A DNA stretch of 64,000 nucleotides from Candidatus Bathyarchaeota archaeon (GCA_029907545.1 JARYLR010000005.1:1-64000); one strand, 5' to 3'; counted from the first letter of the stretch, positions 50,801 to 59,429 are shown. Notes: generated by a model from the letters alone, not told the origin. Numbers and translations: made by a program.

Positions 50801-52117
50801 ATGAATTTGGATGTTATCGGCGAATGGAAAAGAACGCATTATTCTGTTGACGTGAAGCCCGAGATGGATGGCTGTGAAGTCACGGTTTTCGGCTGGGTTC
50901 AGGAGATTAGAGATTTAGGTGCTTTGCGTTTCATTATTTTGCAAGATCGAGAAGGCACGATACAGGTTACTGTTCTGCGGAAGAAAACGAGCGTCGAAGT
51001 GCTTTCGAAGGCGGATGCTCTTCAGAAGCGGTTCAGCATTGGTGTGAAAGGCACGGTAAAAAAGACGGACATGACTCCGAGAGGTGTCGAAGTGATTCCG
51101 AAGGAGATCAAAGTTTTCAACACAGCTGAGTCGCCGCCAATAGACATCTGTGGGAAAACTCTTGCCAAACTAGATGTCTGCCTTGATGCACGAGCACTTG
51201 ATCTTTGCCGTGAAGAAAACATTGCGGTTTTCAAGATTCAGCACAAAGCTGTAGAAGCAATAAGAGAGTTCCTGTTTGCACAGGGATTTATCGAGGTGCA
51301 TACACCACGATTTATAGGCTCTGCCACCGAGGGTGGTGCAGCATTGTTTAAGGTGGATTATTTTGGGCGCGACGCGTTTCTAGCGCAAAGCCCTCAACTG
51401 TATAAAGAGCAGCTGGTGATGAGCTTAGAGAAGGTTTTTGAGATAGGTCCCTTTTTCCGAGCGGAGGAGTCGCATACTCGCCGGCATTTAAGCGAGTTTG
51501 TTTCCATCGACATCGAGGAAGCGTTTGCGGATGCGGGGGATGTTATGCAGCTGTTAGAGCATCTTATGCATCATGTGTGCAAAACGGTCAGCGAAAAATG
51601 CGGCAGAGAGTTGGCTGTGCTGAAGTACAGCGTTAAGGTTCCTGAGTTGCCGTTCAAGCGGTTGACGTATGATGAGGTGCTTGAAGAGTTGAAAGCGAAG
51701 GGTATAGTGATTTCGTGGGGCGAGGATATTCCGACGCCTGTTCTGAGAACGTTAGGGAAGATTCATCCTTACTTCTACTTCATTACACATTGGCCGAAGT
51801 CAGCTAGATCCTTCTATATTCAGCCTTGTGCTGATCGCCCAGAGCTGACTGAGGGTTTTGATTTGATGTGGCGTTGGATTGAACTTGTTTCCGGTGGGAC
51901 AAGGGTGGCTTCTAAGGGGCTTCTTGTTAAGCAGCTTAAAGAGAAGGGATTGAATCCTGATTCTTTCCGTTGTCATCTTCAAGCTTTTGACTATGGTATG
52001 CCTCCGCATGCGGGTTGGGCAATAGGTTTGGAGAGGTTGACGATGATGTTGACTGGGAAGAAGAATATTCGGGAAGTCACTCTGTATCCGAGGGATAAGG
52101 CTCGGTTGACGCCTTAA
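50801..52117 (+). CDS. aspS: Aspartyl-tRNA synthetase (archaeal type)
   Basis: This 438-residue class IIb synthetase has an N-terminal OB-fold anticodon domain (V-T-V-F-G-W-V-Q-E-I-R-D-L-G), motif 1 around G-F-I-E-V-H-T-P, motif 2 (F-R-A-E-E-S-H-T-R-R-H-L-S-E-F) and motif 3 (G-W-A-I-G-L-E-R-L-T). The ending L-Y-P-R-D-K-A-R-L-T-P is diagnostic. Whether it discriminates against tRNA-Asn is open. The OB residue after G-W-V is Gln, not the Trp of Thermococcus non-discriminating AspRS. No asnS or gatC gene is in the window. Confidence 0.94.
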   Translation: MNLDVIGEWKRTHYSVDVKPEMDGCEVTVFGWVQEIRDLGALRFIILQDREGTIQVTVLRKKTSVEVLSKADALQKRFSIGVKGTVKKTDMTPRGVEVIPKEIKVFNTAESPPIDICGKTLAKLDVCLDARALDLCREENIAVFKIQHKAVEAIREFLFAQGFIEVHTPRFIGSATEGGAALFKVDYFGRDAFLAQSPQLYKEQLVMSLEKVFEIGPFFRAEESHTRRHLSEFVSIDIEEAFADAGDVMQLLEHLMHHVCKTVSEKCGRELAVLKYSVKVPELPFKRLTYDEVLEELKAKGIVISWGEDIPTPVLRTLGKIHPYFYFITHWPKSARSFYIQPCADRPELTEGFDLMWRWIELVSGGTRVASKGLLVKQLKEKGLNPDSFRCHLQAFDYGMPPHAGWAIGLERLTMMLTGKKNIREVTLYPRDKARLTP

Positions 52118-52197
52118 CGCTTTCCATGCTCCTGATGGGAGATGCTGCTGAAAGCAGAGTATGGCATTGACGGCTGTTTTGCTCGAATGAAAATTAA

Positions 52198-52213
52198 CCC
52201 CCTTATATATAGG
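52198..52213 (+). promoter_or_regulatory. TATA-like motif after a C run
   Basis: CCCCCTTATATATAGG, 75 bases before the EamA transporter start, could be its promoter. It matches the 21561-21577 motif through the core CCCCTTATATATAGG. Confidence 0.45.
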
Positions 52214-52287
52214 CTGCGGTTCTCAAGTGGCAGACCTTTAATATGGTAGGGCGTGCTTTTGAAGAAAATGCAGAGTAGGTTTCGCTG

Positions 52288-53208
52288 GTGAAAATGGTGG
52301 TGGACGCGCGTCCAATGAGTCATTTAAATGCTCTTTTAATGTTGTTGTTGATCTTTTTCTGGGGGAGCTCATTTGTGGTTGTTAAGATTGCTTTAAATGA
52401 GGGGTTGTCTCCCACAGCGGTTGCTACCTTTCGCTTCTTGATTGCAGGTGCATTGTTTCTGGTAGCTATTGTGCTAAAGAAGAGCACAAACCGAGAATAC
52501 AACCTTAACATCCAGTTAAGAGAGTTGCCTACGATCTTGCTTCTTGCCTTGACTGGAGTGACATTCTTCTTCATTGCTCAATACACGGGAATATGGATGG
52601 CTGGAGCCTCGATTGCAGCGATTTTCGTATGTCTGCTGGCTCCGATAATAATCAGTGCTCTCTCCGTAAGACTGCTTAAAGAGAAACTGCGAAGACTCCA
52701 GATTATTGGAACCGCCATCGCTGCAACCGGAACATCCATTGTCATTGTGGGGGGAGGATGGAATGCTCAAGGCGGCTTAGATTTACTTATTGGAAGCCTT
52801 ATTTTGCTCTTGACGCCGTTTCTTTGGGCAACATATAGCTTGCTGGGACGAAAAACTTTGGAGAAATATGATGCTTTCCTTGTAGTTGCATACGTCAACA
52901 TGCTAGGCGGGCTGTTCTTGGTTCCATTCTCAGTTGCGGAAAACTCTTTCCATGTGGCACTTGGCATGAGCAGCATCGGTTGGTTGTCAATTCTCTTTCT
53001 TTCGGTTACATGCTCATTTATTGGCTACCTTATATGGTTCCACGTTTTGAAACAAGCAGGAGCAGCAGCGACCAGTTCCTTCCTCTTCATAGAGCCAGTC
53101 ATCACAGTAGTCTTCGCTGTAACATTGTTGGGAGAGCGGGTTGACGCGTCCGTTCTAGGTGGGGCATTTCTCATCTTTTTAGGCGTCTACCTTGTTACGA
53201 GGAAATAG
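52288..53208 (+). CDS. EamA/DMT-superfamily transporter
   Basis: This 306-residue membrane protein has ten predicted helices in two repeated EamA halves. The first begins L-L-M-L-L-L-I-F-F-W-G-S-S-F-V-V-V-K-I-A and the second has P-F-L-W-A-T-Y-S-L-L-G-R-K. Glycine-rich pore segments and the closing L-L-G-E-R-V-D-A-S-V-L-G-G-A-F-L-I-F-L-G-V-Y-L are present. Members export amino acids, metabolites or nucleotide sugars; the cargo is unknown. Starts at GTG 52288, ATG 52294 and ATG 52315 are all in frame. Confidence 0.9.
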   Translation: MKMVVDARPMSHLNALLMLLLIFFWGSSFVVVKIALNEGLSPTAVATFRFLIAGALFLVAIVLKKSTNREYNLNIQLRELPTILLLALTGVTFFFIAQYTGIWMAGASIAAIFVCLLAPIIISALSVRLLKEKLRRLQIIGTAIAATGTSIVIVGGGWNAQGGLDLLIGSLILLLTPFLWATYSLLGRKTLEKYDAFLVVAYVNMLGGLFLVPFSVAENSFHVALGMSSIGWLSILFLSVTCSFIGYLIWFHVLKQAGAAATSSFLFIEPVITVVFAVTLLGERVDASVLGGAFLIFLGVYLVTRK

Positions 53209-53221
53209 GCATTCGCTGGTG

Positions 53222-54007
53222 CTATAAAGCATCCAAGAAACTTTCCCCGAAAAACTCAACGACCTTACGAGGGCTAAAGACTATAAGACTCGCGTTGCGT
53301 AGATTCCTGCCCACTTTTGGAATTAAGCCAACGGCATCCGTTCCGAGCTTGCATACCACAGCATGTTCCAGCAAACTTAGTTGTTCAACATCTACGATGT
53401 CACGCGTAAATCCCGTGCGCTTTAATGCATCTCTTACTTCGTGTTCTGTCGCCCCTAAAACAAGCAGCCTGTCCAGCAGTGACCTTATCCAAATTCCGAA
53501 GATGGCACGTTGCTCTTCCGCTAACATTGCCTTCACAGAGTTGTCGGCCGCAAGGTCGCTGATTTTCACAGTTAAGGGCAAGTTTTTGCATAAGCCGAAA
53601 AGTTCTACAATTTTTTTTAATGCAATTTTTCTGCCATCCGCCATTTGAACCTGAAGCTGCTGAATAGGTATTTCTGCCTGAAATTCCTTAGGCTGGAACA
53701 CGCCAATATCAACGTAGAGATTGTCTACGTTCGGGTTCAAGCCAGAAACTCTTCCTTTAACAACCGCATTCTTCTCGAGATTTTCCAAGCTTTCTGGGCA
53801 CACAGCAAACTCCTTAGCTAGGTAACGCAGAGCTACGTCTTCGTCCTCTCCAGAGAATGCGATCTTTATCCTTCCAGCAGGTGTAGCTTCCACTTTTTCT
53901 AATGAACATCTTAGCCCCTCAAGCTTGGATTTCAAAACATCTTTCACGTATCTGATTTGCGAAGCACTGTAGATTCTGATTGCAAGAGTTACGGTATGCA
54001 ATTGCAA
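53222..54007 (-). CDS. DUF2110 family archaeal protein
   Basis: This 261-residue archaeal protein lacks a known activity. The sequence is mixed alpha/beta, with central F-Q-P-K-E-F-Q-A-E-I-P-I-Q-Q-L-Q and a C-terminal V-G-L-I-P-K-V-G-R-N-L-R-N-A. DUF2110 genes are often found beside the TFE gene in archaea, as here. It overlaps the HD-domain gene by 19 bases, and that one overlaps tfe by 11, so the three are translated as a unit. A link to transcription is suggested only by context. Confidence 0.75.
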   Translation of the reverse strand: MQLHTVTLAIRIYSASQIRYVKDVLKSKLEGLRCSLEKVEATPAGRIKIAFSGEDEDVALRYLAKEFAVCPESLENLEKNAVVKGRVSGLNPNVDNLYVDIGVFQPKEFQAEIPIQQLQVQMADGRKIALKKIVELFGLCKNLPLTVKISDLAADNSVKAMLAEEQRAIFGIWIRSLLDRLLVLGATEHEVRDALKRTGFTRDIVDVEQLSLLEHAVVCKLGTDAVGLIPKVGRNLRNASLIVFSPRKVVEFFGESFLDAL

Positions 54008-54531
54008 TCGCCGACTAGCGCTATCATTTCCGCATGTAGCTTTCTGATCCGTTCAGCTGCAGAGGATGGCAGCATCTCCTCAAAGTTTTCCAAGGTTCTC
54101 TCAATGGGAACACGCTTTGACCCTTCAATCAGCTTGTCTGCGTAACAAACTATTCTTTCTTCAAGTGTCTGAGGAACGTAGACATCTTTTGGCCAGCCAA
54201 GCTTTCGTGCCTCCTCTGAGGTGATTCCTCCCCCAACATGCCGCTTAACGATGGACACTATGCTTTCAGGCAGACCCAGCGATCTCGCGATTTTTGCTCC
54301 TGTTACTGCGTGGTGGACGCTGTGGGTTTTGGATCGTCCAATGTCGTGCAGAAGCGCACCAATCTCAACAAGCTCTAAATTAACAGTTAAACCCTTCTGC
54401 CTGCATGCGCAAGCGATTTCCTCGGCAAGTTCGGCTACGGCTTTGCAGTGTTTGACAACGTTTTTTTGGCATCCACTCTTGCGGAGAAGCTCCAATGCCT
54501 CTTCCCGTGTAGGAAGCTTTTCACTCACCAA
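53989..54531 (-). CDS. HD-domain phosphohydrolase, TIGR00295 type
   Basis: This 180-residue HD protein has metal ligands in order: H in VVKHCKAVAELA, HD in GALLHDIGRS, H in H-S-V-H-H-A-V-T-G, H in IVKRHVGGG and D in C-Y-A-D-K-L-I-E-G. The family is archaeal and uncharacterised; a nucleotide or phosphate-ester substrate is likely. It lies between tfe and DUF2110 with overlaps on both sides. Confidence 0.88.
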   Translation of the reverse strand: MVSEKLPTREEALELLRKSGCQKNVVKHCKAVAELAEEIACACRQKGLTVNLELVEIGALLHDIGRSKTHSVHHAVTGAKIARSLGLPESIVSIVKRHVGGGITSEEARKLGWPKDVYVPQTLEERIVCYADKLIEGSKRVPIERTLENFEEMLPSSAAERIRKLHAEMIALVGDCNCIP

Positions 54532-55033
54532 GCTCCTTCCTTAGCACTTCAACCTTTCTCATCAAAGACTGAACAAACTTTGCATTGTCGCAGTGCATCA
54601 ATGCCTTGCCGCACACGGGGCACTTGAAAACAAGCTCTACTGCTTCCTCAAAGGGCACGCGCTTGCAGCCAGGTGTGTTGCAATAGTAGAAGTCATGGTT
54701 TTTCTCGTATTCGAGTCTGGTGTTAAGCTTCTCGAGGACACGCCGTTTCTGGCTTAATATGAAGCCTTCAAGCTGGTCGGGTTGAAGTTTCCAGTGGAAT
54801 ATGAACCAGCCTGTTTTTGGGTCTCTGGTTCTTCTGAGGCTTACAAGCGAATGGTCATACAGTTTGTACAGAATTTTGCGGACAAAATTCAGCTTCAACC
54901 CTGTCTTGTTCGCTATCTCGTCGTCAGTTATCTGCTCCGAATTCTTCAGAATTCCAATTAGCTGTATGGCTTCTTCGTTTCCAAAGGCTTCTGCAATCTT
55001 CATCAACGTAGCGTCATCTATGTTGGATAACAT
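54521..55033 (-). CDS. tfe: Transcription factor E alpha subunit
   Basis: This 170-residue homologue of TFIIE-alpha helps open the promoter. Its N-terminal winged helix covers residues 5-85 (I-T-D-D-E-I-A-N-K-T-G-L-K-L-N-F-V-R-K-I-L-Y). A linker helix and the C-terminal zinc ribbon with Y-Y-C-N-T-P-G-C-K-R-V-P and F-K-C-P-V-C-G follow. It is the first gene of a three-gene overlapping unit. The A/T-rich 80-bp gap upstream (55034-55114) should carry the promoter. Confidence 0.94.
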   Translation of the reverse strand: MLSNIDDATLMKIAEAFGNEEAIQLIGILKNSEQITDDEIANKTGLKLNFVRKILYKLYDHSLVSLRRTRDPKTGWFIFHWKLQPDQLEGFILSQKRRVLEKLNTRLEYEKNHDFYYCNTPGCKRVPFEEAVELVFKCPVCGKALMHCDNAKFVQSLMRKVEVLRKELGE

Positions 55034-55114
55034 GGTGGACCTTTTTGTTCTTGTACAGTATGCGTATACCTACGTTATATATCTGTAATCTTTTGCATAA
55101 ATCTCTTTTCCAAA

Positions 55115-55672
55115 TTAATATCCTGATTCTTCATTTCTCACGACTTTTTTGCCTCTTTTTCTAGGAATTATCCGCAATTTAGCCGAGTCAAAGGTTTTTG
55201 CAAGCTCTTTTCCCTCAAAAAACCTGTCTAGGAAAACGGCGAGGCTGGCACATTCCGAGTGAGGCTGATTTCCGATGGCTACGTTGAAATCTGACACGTT
55301 TGCGGTGAAAAACTCGCCTCGAACCTTCTGGCTTCCGACGATGACGAGAACATCCTTTCCCGAGGCTTTAATCCTGCTCAAAACATCGCTTGTCTCGATG
55401 TTTTCTCCATAAACCGTAAGATGAACCACAAGTCCACCATTCCGTCTCCACGTGTTCACCACACTCTTCCACGAAGCTCCCATCTCAAAAAAGAAGCAGC
55501 CACCCCAGAGGCCTCTGACTTTTTCCACCGTTTCTTTAATCTTGCTGTCTTCAACATCGGCAAGTACAATGCCTGCGGCGCCAAGCGCCCGCGCAGTCAA
55601 GGCAACATGCGTCGTCAATCGCACATCCCGTTGCGGTCTATGACCCCATCTCAAAACCACAACCCTAACCAT
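55115..55672 (-). CDS. trm56: tRNA (cytidine-56) 2'-O-methyltransferase aTrm56
   Basis: This SPOUT-class enzyme makes Cm56 in the T-loop of archaeal tRNAs. It has the N-terminal signature V-V-V-L-R-W-G-H-R-P-Q-R-D-V-R-L-T-T-H-V-A-L-T-A-R-A in two parts. The knot segment V-L-V-I-V-G-S-Q-K-V and the closing N-V-A-I-G-N-Q-P-H-S-E follow. Length (185) is normal. It lies eight bases after hflX. Confidence 0.93.
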   Translation of the reverse strand: MVRVVVLRWGHRPQRDVRLTTHVALTARALGAAGIVLADVEDSKIKETVEKVRGLWGGCFFFEMGASWKSVVNTWRRNGGLVVHLTVYGENIETSDVLSRIKASGKDVLVIVGSQKVRGEFFTANVSDFNVAIGNQPHSECASLAVFLDRFFEGKELAKTFDSAKLRIIPRKRGKKVVRNEESGY

Positions 55673-55680
55673 GATAACCG

Positions 55681-56943
55681 CTACTCTATTTTCTCCAGCT
55701 TCCCATTGAGCTTTTCTGCCCGCCTTCTAATATTCTCTGCCACCCCCGGGCTGGCCTCAAAAAAGAGTAGCGCTGAATCTCCTTTATACTCGATTTTGCG
55801 GACATCTGCAACTTTGTGAAGCCACGACATAAAAGCCATTGTCTCATCTGACATTGGCAGAGTTAACGACGCGCTGACGTAGTTTTGTAGAAGTTCCAGA
55901 ATCTTTCCTTCCAGCTTATCGATGTTTACCTTTTGCAGTGCAGATATCGGTACGGGATTTACTGCTCTATCTCTAAGAACTTCAAGTTTCCGAGCAAGCT
56001 CTTCTGCAGGAACCAAATCAATCTTGTTTAACGCCGTCAGCATCGGGATGCCTGAAGCCTCAATCTGCCCCAGTGTCTCAAGGCAAACGGACAACTTCTT
56101 GTCAACAACATATGCAGGCTCGCTTACATCGACCACGAGGATTATGAGGTCAGAGTATACCGTTTCTTCTAGAGTTGAACGAAAAGCCTCAATCAGCGTC
56201 AAAGGCAGACGGTCAATAAAGCCAACCGTGTCTGTGAGAAGAAACCTTTTTCCAGAGATCTCCAAGAGCCGCGTCGTAGTGGAAAGCGTCGTAAACAAGC
56301 TTTCGTCAACGGGAACGGTCTCATCTGTGAGGGCGTTAAACAGCGAACTTTTTCCAGCTTTCGTGTAGCCAGCCAAAGAAATCACCGGGAAATCCAGTTT
56401 AGCTCTTTGTGCGCGGTGCAAAACTCGTTTTACGCGTATCCTTTTCAGTTTCTTAAGTATGGTGTGAATTTCCTTTTTGACGCTTTCGTAGTATATGTCC
56501 ACTTCGTAGGCTCCAAGCCCCATGAAGCCAGGTTGCTCTCCTTTTTTAGCAAGTCTAACCTTCTCCTTCGCCTGTGCCAGTTCGTATCTCAGTCTAGCAA
56601 GTTTAATCTGCAGTTGTGCCTCTGTCGTGGTGGCTCTTCTTGAAAATATTTCCAGAATCAGTTGAAAGCGGTCGATGACTTCGACGCCTGTGGCTTTTGC
56701 AAGGTTGTATGATTGAACAGGTCTAAGTGGGTTATCGAAAATCACTTTTTGAGCTTCGTTTTCCTTCACAAGTCGGGCAAGTTCTTCAACCTTTCCTGCC
56801 CCTATCTGGTAGCGGTAGTCCGGATGCCTTGTCTGCTCAAGTCTGCCTACCACAGTGTAGCCGGCTGACACTGCAAGGTTTTCAAGCTCATCTATGCTCG
56901 GAGGCTCGTGTCTTCGTCGACGTTGAACTATGACTGCTTTCGT
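55681..56943 (-). CDS. hflX: Ribosome-associated GTPase HflX, apparent ACG start
   Basis: This HflX GTPase has a conserved N-terminal subdomain (E-P-P-S-I-D-E-L-E-N-L-A, then G-A-G-K-V-E-E-L), a glycine-rich helical linker with G-P-like turns, and G1 G-Y-T-K-A-G-K-S-S-L-F. G3 is D-T-V-G-F and G4 N-K-I-D. The first normal start codon, GTG at 56871, would cut off the conserved start. Reading upstream, the natural first codon is ACG at 56943, giving (M)-K-A-V-I-V-Q-R-R-R-R. GGAG lies exactly eight bases before it, and aMBF1 overlaps by 16 bases. Either ACG initiates or ATG has mutated or been misread. Confidence 0.88.
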   Translation of the reverse strand, partial: TKAVIVQRRRRHEPPSIDELENLAVSAGYTVVGRLEQTRHPDYRYQIGAGKVEELARLVKENEAQKVIFDNPLRPVQSYNLAKATGVEVIDRFQLILEIFSRRATTTEAQLQIKLARLRYELAQAKEKVRLAKKGEQPGFMGLGAYEVDIYYESVKKEIHTILKKLKRIRVKRVLHRAQRAKLDFPVISLAGYTKAGKSSLFNALTDETVPVDESLFTTLSTTTRLLEISGKRFLLTDTVGFIDRLPLTLIEAFRSTLEETVYSDLIILVVDVSEPAYVVDKKLSVCLETLGQIEASGIPMLTALNKIDLVPAEELARKLEVLRDRAVNPVPISALQKVNIDKLEGKILELLQNYVSASLTLPMSDETMAFMSWLHKVADVRKIEYKGDSALLFFEASPGVAENIRRRAEKLNGKLEKIE

Positions 56944-57503
56944 CCAGATGTCTCCTTTTTGCTTTCACCGTCGTTAAGCTTCATCAGATCGCCTAACGTT
57001 ACTTCTCGGCTTACGGCTTTGGGGATTTTTGCGTCTGAAATTTTTTCTTCTGAGGCTGGAACGATGAGCTTGACTTTCAGAACATGTTCAAGTCTGGAGG
57101 CGAGAGTGTTGTTGGGTCTCATTTTCTCAGTTTCAATCTTTCTCAAGAGGGAAACTTTTTCATTCAGTTTCTTGCCCAAGTCCTCATGCGACAGATTGAG
57201 TTTTTCCCTTGCCTGCCTTATCTTTTCGCCGTAGTTTTCTACTAGTTCGATGGACGTGTCTATCTTTATCCCCGGTTGGCTTCTGACTGGAATGTTGAGG
57301 GGCTGGCGTTTTCCCGAGAGCTTCGGCGCTATCGTTTTAGGTTTTGGCTCTTCGTGGATGATCTTGCCGTGTTTTGAGCATTCATAGCATACTGTCAGCT
57401 TGGCTCCTTCTATGAGAACTCGTTGTGGTTGTCCGAAGATTTTGCGTCCGCAGACTTCGCATCGCAATGTTGCCACACCTGAAGCTTTTATTCTGCTAGT
57501 CAT
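56928..57503 (-). CDS. mbf1: Multiprotein bridging factor aMBF1
   Basis: This 191-residue protein has an N-terminal zinc ribbon (C-E-V-C-G-R-K-I and C-Y-E-C-S-K-H-G) and a Lys-rich linker. A helix-turn-helix of the MBF1/Cro type follows (I-R-Q-A-R-E-K-L-N-L-S-H-E-D-L-G-K-K-L), ending with the core I-E-T-E-K-M-R-P. Archaeal MBF1 contacts ribosomes and translation; the eukaryotic version bridges activators and TBP. Its start overlaps by two bases the divergent in-frame ATG at 57502. Confidence 0.93.
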   Translation of the reverse strand: MTSRIKASGVATLRCEVCGRKIFGQPQRVLIEGAKLTVCYECSKHGKIIHEEPKPKTIAPKLSGKRQPLNIPVRSQPGIKIDTSIELVENYGEKIRQAREKLNLSHEDLGKKLNEKVSLLRKIETEKMRPNNTLASRLEHVLKVKLIVPASEEKISDAKIPKAVSREVTLGDLMKLNDGESKKETSGRKQS

Positions 57504-57549
57504 GTTTATAGTTGTCGAAAAGACAGTACACTATTCATGGTGTTTGGGC

Positions 57550-58017
57550 GTGGATGAAGAGCTTCAAAGGATCCGAAGCGTCGCGGACTACCAGTTCGGG
57601 AAAGGCGTAGGCATCGCGCTCTTCCCCAAACGTGTAAAAATAGAATATTCAAGGAACACTGGAAGGATTCGCTATGTATACTTGGACGGCGAAAGGCTTG
57701 CTACGCTCCGCCCAACAGACGGCTTATTCTCGCTCAGCATCAAAGGCGCCTCAAGAATACTGGAGAAAAAAGCCTCAGCTAGATACGTTGTCGCTGTCCG
57801 CAACGATGTTTCAGAAATCATCAAGAAAGGCGGAGACGTGTTCGCAGCCCACGTCATCAAAGTGGATGAAAGTATCCGAGCGAGAGACGAGGTTATCGTA
57901 ACCGACGAAAACGGTAGCTTGCTGGCGGTCGGACGAGTCCTTCTATGCGCCGCTGAGATGAAGGCTTTCAAAAGAGGCATCGCGGTCAAAACTAGACGCG
58001 GCTGTAACGAAAGTTAA
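57550..58017 (+). CDS. PUA-domain RNA-binding protein
   Basis: This protein has 155 residues from GTG 57550. The first half reads R-S-V-A-D-Y-Q-F-G-K-G-V-G-I-A-L-F-P and is a pre-PUA extension seen beside archaeosine-type proteins. The second half is a PUA domain (A-H-V-I-K-V-D-E-S-I-R-A-R-D-E-V-I-V and L-A-V-G-R-V). It likely binds tRNA or rRNA; no catalytic domain is present. ATG 57502 is also in frame, but it would overlap the aMBF1 start, and TTTATAG near 57505 would suit a TATA box for the GTG start. Confidence 0.8.
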   Translation: MDEELQRIRSVADYQFGKGVGIALFPKRVKIEYSRNTGRIRYVYLDGERLATLRPTDGLFSLSIKGASRILEKKASARYVVAVRNDVSEIIKKGGDVFAAHVIKVDESIRARDEVIVTDENGSLLAVGRVLLCAAEMKAFKRGIAVKTRRGCNES

Positions 58018-58066
58018 CTTTATCAAGTCTACCTTGGTTATGTTTGAATAGAAAATAGGTGGTACT

Positions 58067-58414
58067 GTGCGAAGAGGAATAAATCCGCGGGAAGCAAGAC
58101 GCATGATGCAGCGCATGGGCATGAGCATGAATACCTTAGAAGAAGTAACTGAGGTAATCATACGGACTTCTGGAAAGGAAATAGTCATCGAGGAACCAGA
58201 AGTCGCACTGCTGGACATGCAGGGACAGAAAATCTACCAAGTGACAGGGGGAAAGATCAGCGAGAAAACTGTGAAGCGTCAGACAACTATACCCGAAGAG
58301 GACGCCCGTCTCGTTGCAGATCAAACTGGCAAAAGCATAGAGGAAGCCCGAAAAGCGCTGGAAGAAAGTGGAGGAGACTTGGCTAAGGCAATTCTGCTGC
58401 TTCAATCAGGCTAA
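58067..58414 (+). CDS. nac: Nascent polypeptide-associated complex protein
   Basis: This 115-residue archaeal NAC has a basic N-terminus (R-R-G-I-N-P-R-E-A-R-R-M-M-Q-R-M-G) that contacts the ribosome. The NAC beta domain (V-I-I-R-T-S-G-K-E-I-V-I-E-E-P-E-V) follows, then Y-Q-V-T-G and a C-terminal UBA domain (A-R-K-A-L-E-E-S-G-G-D-L-A-K-A-I). Start is GTG at 58067, preceded by GGTGG. It lies 49 bases after the PUA gene, probably in one transcript. Confidence 0.94.
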   Translation: MRRGINPREARRMMQRMGMSMNTLEEVTEVIIRTSGKEIVIEEPEVALLDMQGQKIYQVTGGKISEKTVKRQTTIPEEDARLVADQTGKSIEEARKALEESGGDLAKAILLLQSG

Positions 58415-58459
58415 CCATCAGCCATTTTTGAGCAAAATCGAAAAAAAGGAGGCAAAGGA

Positions 58460-59341
58460 TTGGCGAAAACCAATTATTTCACTGAAAATGGAAAGCCTCT
58501 GGTAAGCAAAGTTACCTTCACTGGGGATTTGGAAAAATCAGCAAAAGCAGCCATGTCACTAATCGGAGGACTAGAAAAACTTACCAAAAAAGGCGAAACC
58601 ATTTTGCTGAAGCCCAACTACAACACCGCCGATCCCTACCCGGGATCAAGTGATCCGGAGTTCATCAGAATAATTGTCAAGCAGCTTTACGGCGCGGGCG
58701 CTGGTAAAGTCATTGTTGGAGAAAGGTCAGCTTATCTTGATACTTGGAAGGTTTTGGAGAAAGCAGGTGTCGTTGAAGTGGCGCGGCGTGCTGGTGCTGA
58801 GGTTCGGGTCTTTGGAAAGAATGGTTGGCGTGCACTGCTAGATAGAAGGGGATGGAAACGCGTGAAAGTGACTGGCGGTTGCTGCCTTCGCAATGTTGCA
58901 GTGGCTAGAGAGGTATTTGAAGTAGATAAAATAGTCTATGCTCCTCTTATTAAGACCCATCACGCCGCTGGTTTTACCGGAGCCATCAAGCTGTCAATGG
59001 GACTTGTGAAGCCATTCTTTGATCAGATAGCGTTTCACATGCGCAACCTGCAGCAAAAACTGGCGGAATTAATGCTTGTGGTTAAGCCAGACTTGGTGAT
59101 AATGGATGCCCGCAAAGTCTTCATTACAGGCGGTCCGGCAAGAGGCGAACTGCGAACGCCGAATTTGATTTTGGCATCGGGAGATCAGGTGGCAATTGAC
59201 GTTGAAGGCGTAAAGGTGCTGCAAAGCTACCCAGATAGCAGTCTAAGAACCGATGTATGGAATCTAACACAGATCAAGCATGCTGTTGACTTGGGGATCG
59301 GGCCTAGAAGTGAGCGGTATTATAAAGTTGTAGCCGGCTGA
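58460..59341 (+). CDS. DUF362 domain protein
   Basis: This 293-residue DUF362 protein has L-L-K-P-N-Y-N-T-A-D and the Y-A-P-L-I-K-T-H-H segment. G-A-I-K-L-S-M-G-L and the acidic M-D-A-R-K-V-F-I-T-G-G-P end motif follow. The family resembles metal- and substrate-binding proteins, some fused to ferredoxins, but no Fe-S cysteine set is present here. No defined reaction is known. GGAGG lies before the TTG at 58460. It is followed at 89 bases by a sugar kinase. Confidence 0.8.
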   Translation: MAKTNYFTENGKPLVSKVTFTGDLEKSAKAAMSLIGGLEKLTKKGETILLKPNYNTADPYPGSSDPEFIRIIVKQLYGAGAGKVIVGERSAYLDTWKVLEKAGVVEVARRAGAEVRVFGKNGWRALLDRRGWKRVKVTGGCCLRNVAVAREVFEVDKIVYAPLIKTHHAAGFTGAIKLSMGLVKPFFDQIAFHMRNLQQKLAELMLVVKPDLVIMDARKVFITGGPARGELRTPNLILASGDQVAIDVEGVKVLQSYPDSSLRTDVWNLTQIKHAVDLGIGPRSERYYKVVAG

Positions 59342-59429
59342 GCTTACTAGGCTATTGAGGGTCTTTCCACGTTCCGCTGGGTTTAAGTTTGATGTTGCAC
59401 AATGTCTTCGCTGGAGGCATCGTTGCTAA

